Below, piece by piece: positions 61,866 through 64,000 of a DNA stretch of 64,000 bases. The translations under genes and the position numbers were made by a program. Numbering within the stretch: the first letter of the stretch is position 1; each line of letters begins with the position of its first letter. The DNA comes from Rhabdornis inornatus (Eukaryota; Chordata; Aves; Passeriformes; Rhabdornithidae), in assembly GCA_013397075.1 (NCBI GenBank), contig VWZS01000638.1, positions 1,055,529 to 1,119,528 on the forward strand, read 5' to 3'. Below the pieces are notes generated by a model. The model saw nothing but the letters and a program-made list of their open reading frames with translations. It was not told the origin of the DNA and made no database searches.

Positions 61866-64000
61866 CTAGAGGAAGAAAACAGGAAAGCCATTTAAAGTGC
61901 TATCAAATTTTTTCATGTACCAGTTGTAAATTGCTTTGTTGTACCCAAGGCAGTCAGCGCTTTCTAGAGGGAGCAAAAGAGGAAAAGACACTGAATAGCT
62001 TTGGTTAGAAAATACATTTTTCTCCTTTCTTTGTCCGTTTTTCATATTTTCAGTTAAACTGCAAGAAGTTTCAACAGGAACAAACTTTTCATTTGTGACT
62101 TGTAGAAAGGCTACATACTAAAACTTGGAGCTAGGACTGGATGTGGCTTTTACCAGTAAATTTTACCTGTATTAGATAGGAGGTGCAGAAGCCTATGGCA
62201 GGGAATTGGAGCTTTGGCACCAGAAGCACTTCTTTGTGTTCTGTACTTTTAGTACCATCAGCTTCTCAAGGACAGGCTGAACCTTGAGTTATGATTTTGG
62301 CAGCTGAAAGAAACAAAGCTCCTTTCTGTTTAAGTCCTATTTAAATGCCATGCAATTGATTTCTTTCTTTTTTTTGGTCACTTTAAGTCTATGCAGTCAG
62401 AGCAGTATTCACTAATTTATGAACAGGAGTCACACTGAGGCTGAAAAATAAAAATCAGACTAGTTATGAAGACTTGAGTTGGTGGATGCTCAACTCTTAA
62501 AGTTGTAAATCGATGGTCTCAGTCTTCAGCACCTCTGCTGGACCCTTGTGTGTAGGGCAGGGATTATTTACCAGGAGCACCTCACACATGCATTTGGAAG
62601 ATGACCAGCTAATTAATGTTTGCTAAATGCTTCGTGAGCCTCAGGGGAAAAGCAACTATGGAAAGGCAAAGTCTTATTGTTGTCATACTGCACCTAATGT
62701 ACCTTAGGTGTTTCCAAGGCATCAGGCACTGCATACATTTTGTATGGTATTAAAACTGACCTGCCCTTGTCGGAACAAATAATAATTACACTGCGTGATG
62801 AGAGAAACTTGCCATTTCTCTGCTACGAATGTTTTCCTGTTTACTAATTCAGAAAAGGTCTCGTCCAGCAATTGCTGAAGCCAGTGACTTAAGCAGCCAC
62901 TGGCTCAAGGAGGGCGAATTACAGAAATAATTTATTTTGTGTAAAGCTCTCATCTCATAGGTTTGACTGTGCTCTCCAGAGCATATTTCCCCAAACTGTA
63001 TGCCTGGAGCTGACTCGCCTCTCAGTCCGTAATGCTACCATAGAGATGAAGAACAACCAAAGACAACCTCAGCAGGTAGACCATAGGATAGCCTCTATTT
63101 GCAGCATGAAAATTCATGCTGATGTCTTTTAATATAAACATAACATGAGTAAATGAACATTTGATTGAACTAAACACACAGCCCTTTCATATGCAAGGCA
63201 GTAATTTAAAGCACTGTCACCTCCATACAGAAAATACCAGCTGGAACAGGAATGATTAAATTAAATCATCTGGCTCTTATGTGATACCATGAGTGTCTGC
63301 TGAAAGGGGGGAAGAAATCCCTCCTCTTTATTCCTGTAGATCTGCAGCAGCCATCAAGGGACACTTCTGTAGCAGGAAGGATTAAGTCTTGCACGAACTT
63401 CAGTGGTTAATGTGCTTTGGACTGGTGACATGCCCTTTGGACAGACCTACCCCAGTTTTATAATTCTCTTGCTCAGTCTTTTGGGCCTCTGGCAGTCCTT
63501 TCTCCTGTTTAATTTCCTCCTTGCTTCCCTCCCACTGGGATCCTTCACCATTCAGCATTTCTGCCACCCAAGTAGAAATTCTGATTGTGTCAGACAAGTG
63601 TAGAAAGAGAGACTTTTGAGCCTCGGTGGGCTGTGGAAAGAACCCGGGGCAGATTTCCTGGGGGCTGAGTGTTTTTTAAGGAGGCGAGAAAGAGGCAGGC
63701 TCTGTGCCTCTGATGATCTTAGCCTGCTGCAATGCATGGGCAGGGATTATACCACATCACAAGTAGCTGGAGCAAGGCATGCATTGCATACACGTAGGGA
63801 GCCACTTCTAGAGGGGAGCTACTCTTCCCCACATAGCCTAATTAACATCATAAAAATTAGCATAGCGAGGGTATTTATGTAGGAAACACTGCCTGGCCTG
63901 GCAGTATTGTCACACTGGGGAACTGCACCTTCCTTTGTGACAGCAGAGCACCCCAGGCACCCAGTCTCACTTTGAGTTATTTAATCAATTTTCATTTGAG

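Larger units (their letters stand above)
55461..64000 (+). other. Presumed TBXAS1 intron, last part
   Basis: No P450 exon was found. It contains a T10-G11 run at 57710-57730, a polypyrimidine stretch at about 59315-59374, a segment with weak tRNA-like boxes at 60358-60440 and a candidate minus-strand exon at 61780-61865. The rest looks like unique intron. Confidence 0.5.

Noticed and set aside
1..64000. CRISPR array, bacterial operon, phage or integrative element
   Set aside because: No regularly spaced direct repeats and no dense coding. The intron-exon structure, CR1 elements and LTRs show this is vertebrate nuclear DNA.

Overview
The window reads as nuclear DNA of a bird, most likely a songbird. 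It is about 40% GC and almost free of coding sequence. It carries CR1 LINE 3' ends with the typical ATTCTATGAT-type tail and several solo endogenous-retrovirus LTRs that I recognise as songbird types. There is no bacterial operon, CRISPR array, rRNA or convincing tRNA. The species call is inference from repeat types and from one protein-coding exon.

The only confident gene content is one internal exon of thromboxane A synthase (TBXAS1, CYP5A1) on the + strand at 9818-10117. It encodes the I-helix region of the P450, has a good acceptor and donor, and is phase 0 at both ends. I found neither the exon before it (in the first 9.8 kb) nor the downstream exons carrying the ExxR and heme-binding Cys regions (in the last 53.9 kb). 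The rest of the window is therefore best read as two very long flanking introns.

Layout: 1-9817 is intron with a CR1 fragment near 3.5 kb, a small CpG-rich patch at 5.56-5.83 kb and a T/G-rich low-complexity block with a 51-base T run at 7.56-7.88 kb. The exon is at 9.8-10.1 kb. From 10.1 to 35.4 kb is intron with CR1 fragments at 19.2 kb (+) and 20.3-21.1 kb (-, internally deleted, with recognisable ORF2 pieces). Three solo LTRs follow: 35442-36546 (+), 42025-42750 (+) and 54769-55455 (-). The last two have TG...CA ends and perfect 5-bp target-site duplications. Another CR1 end lies at 48.0 kb and an older diverged repeat with a hairpin at 48.5 kb.

I found no undescribed multi-gene system. 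The observations most worth a second look are: the bird-type AGYETT I-helix motif, where human thromboxane synthase has an Ile; the shortened linker in the same exon; two sense-oriented LTRs with polyadenylation signals inside the intron, one of them CpG-dense; and two short minus-strand open segments with splice signals in compatible phase (61780-61865 and 28653-28742). The last could be exons of an unrecognised antisense gene, or chance.
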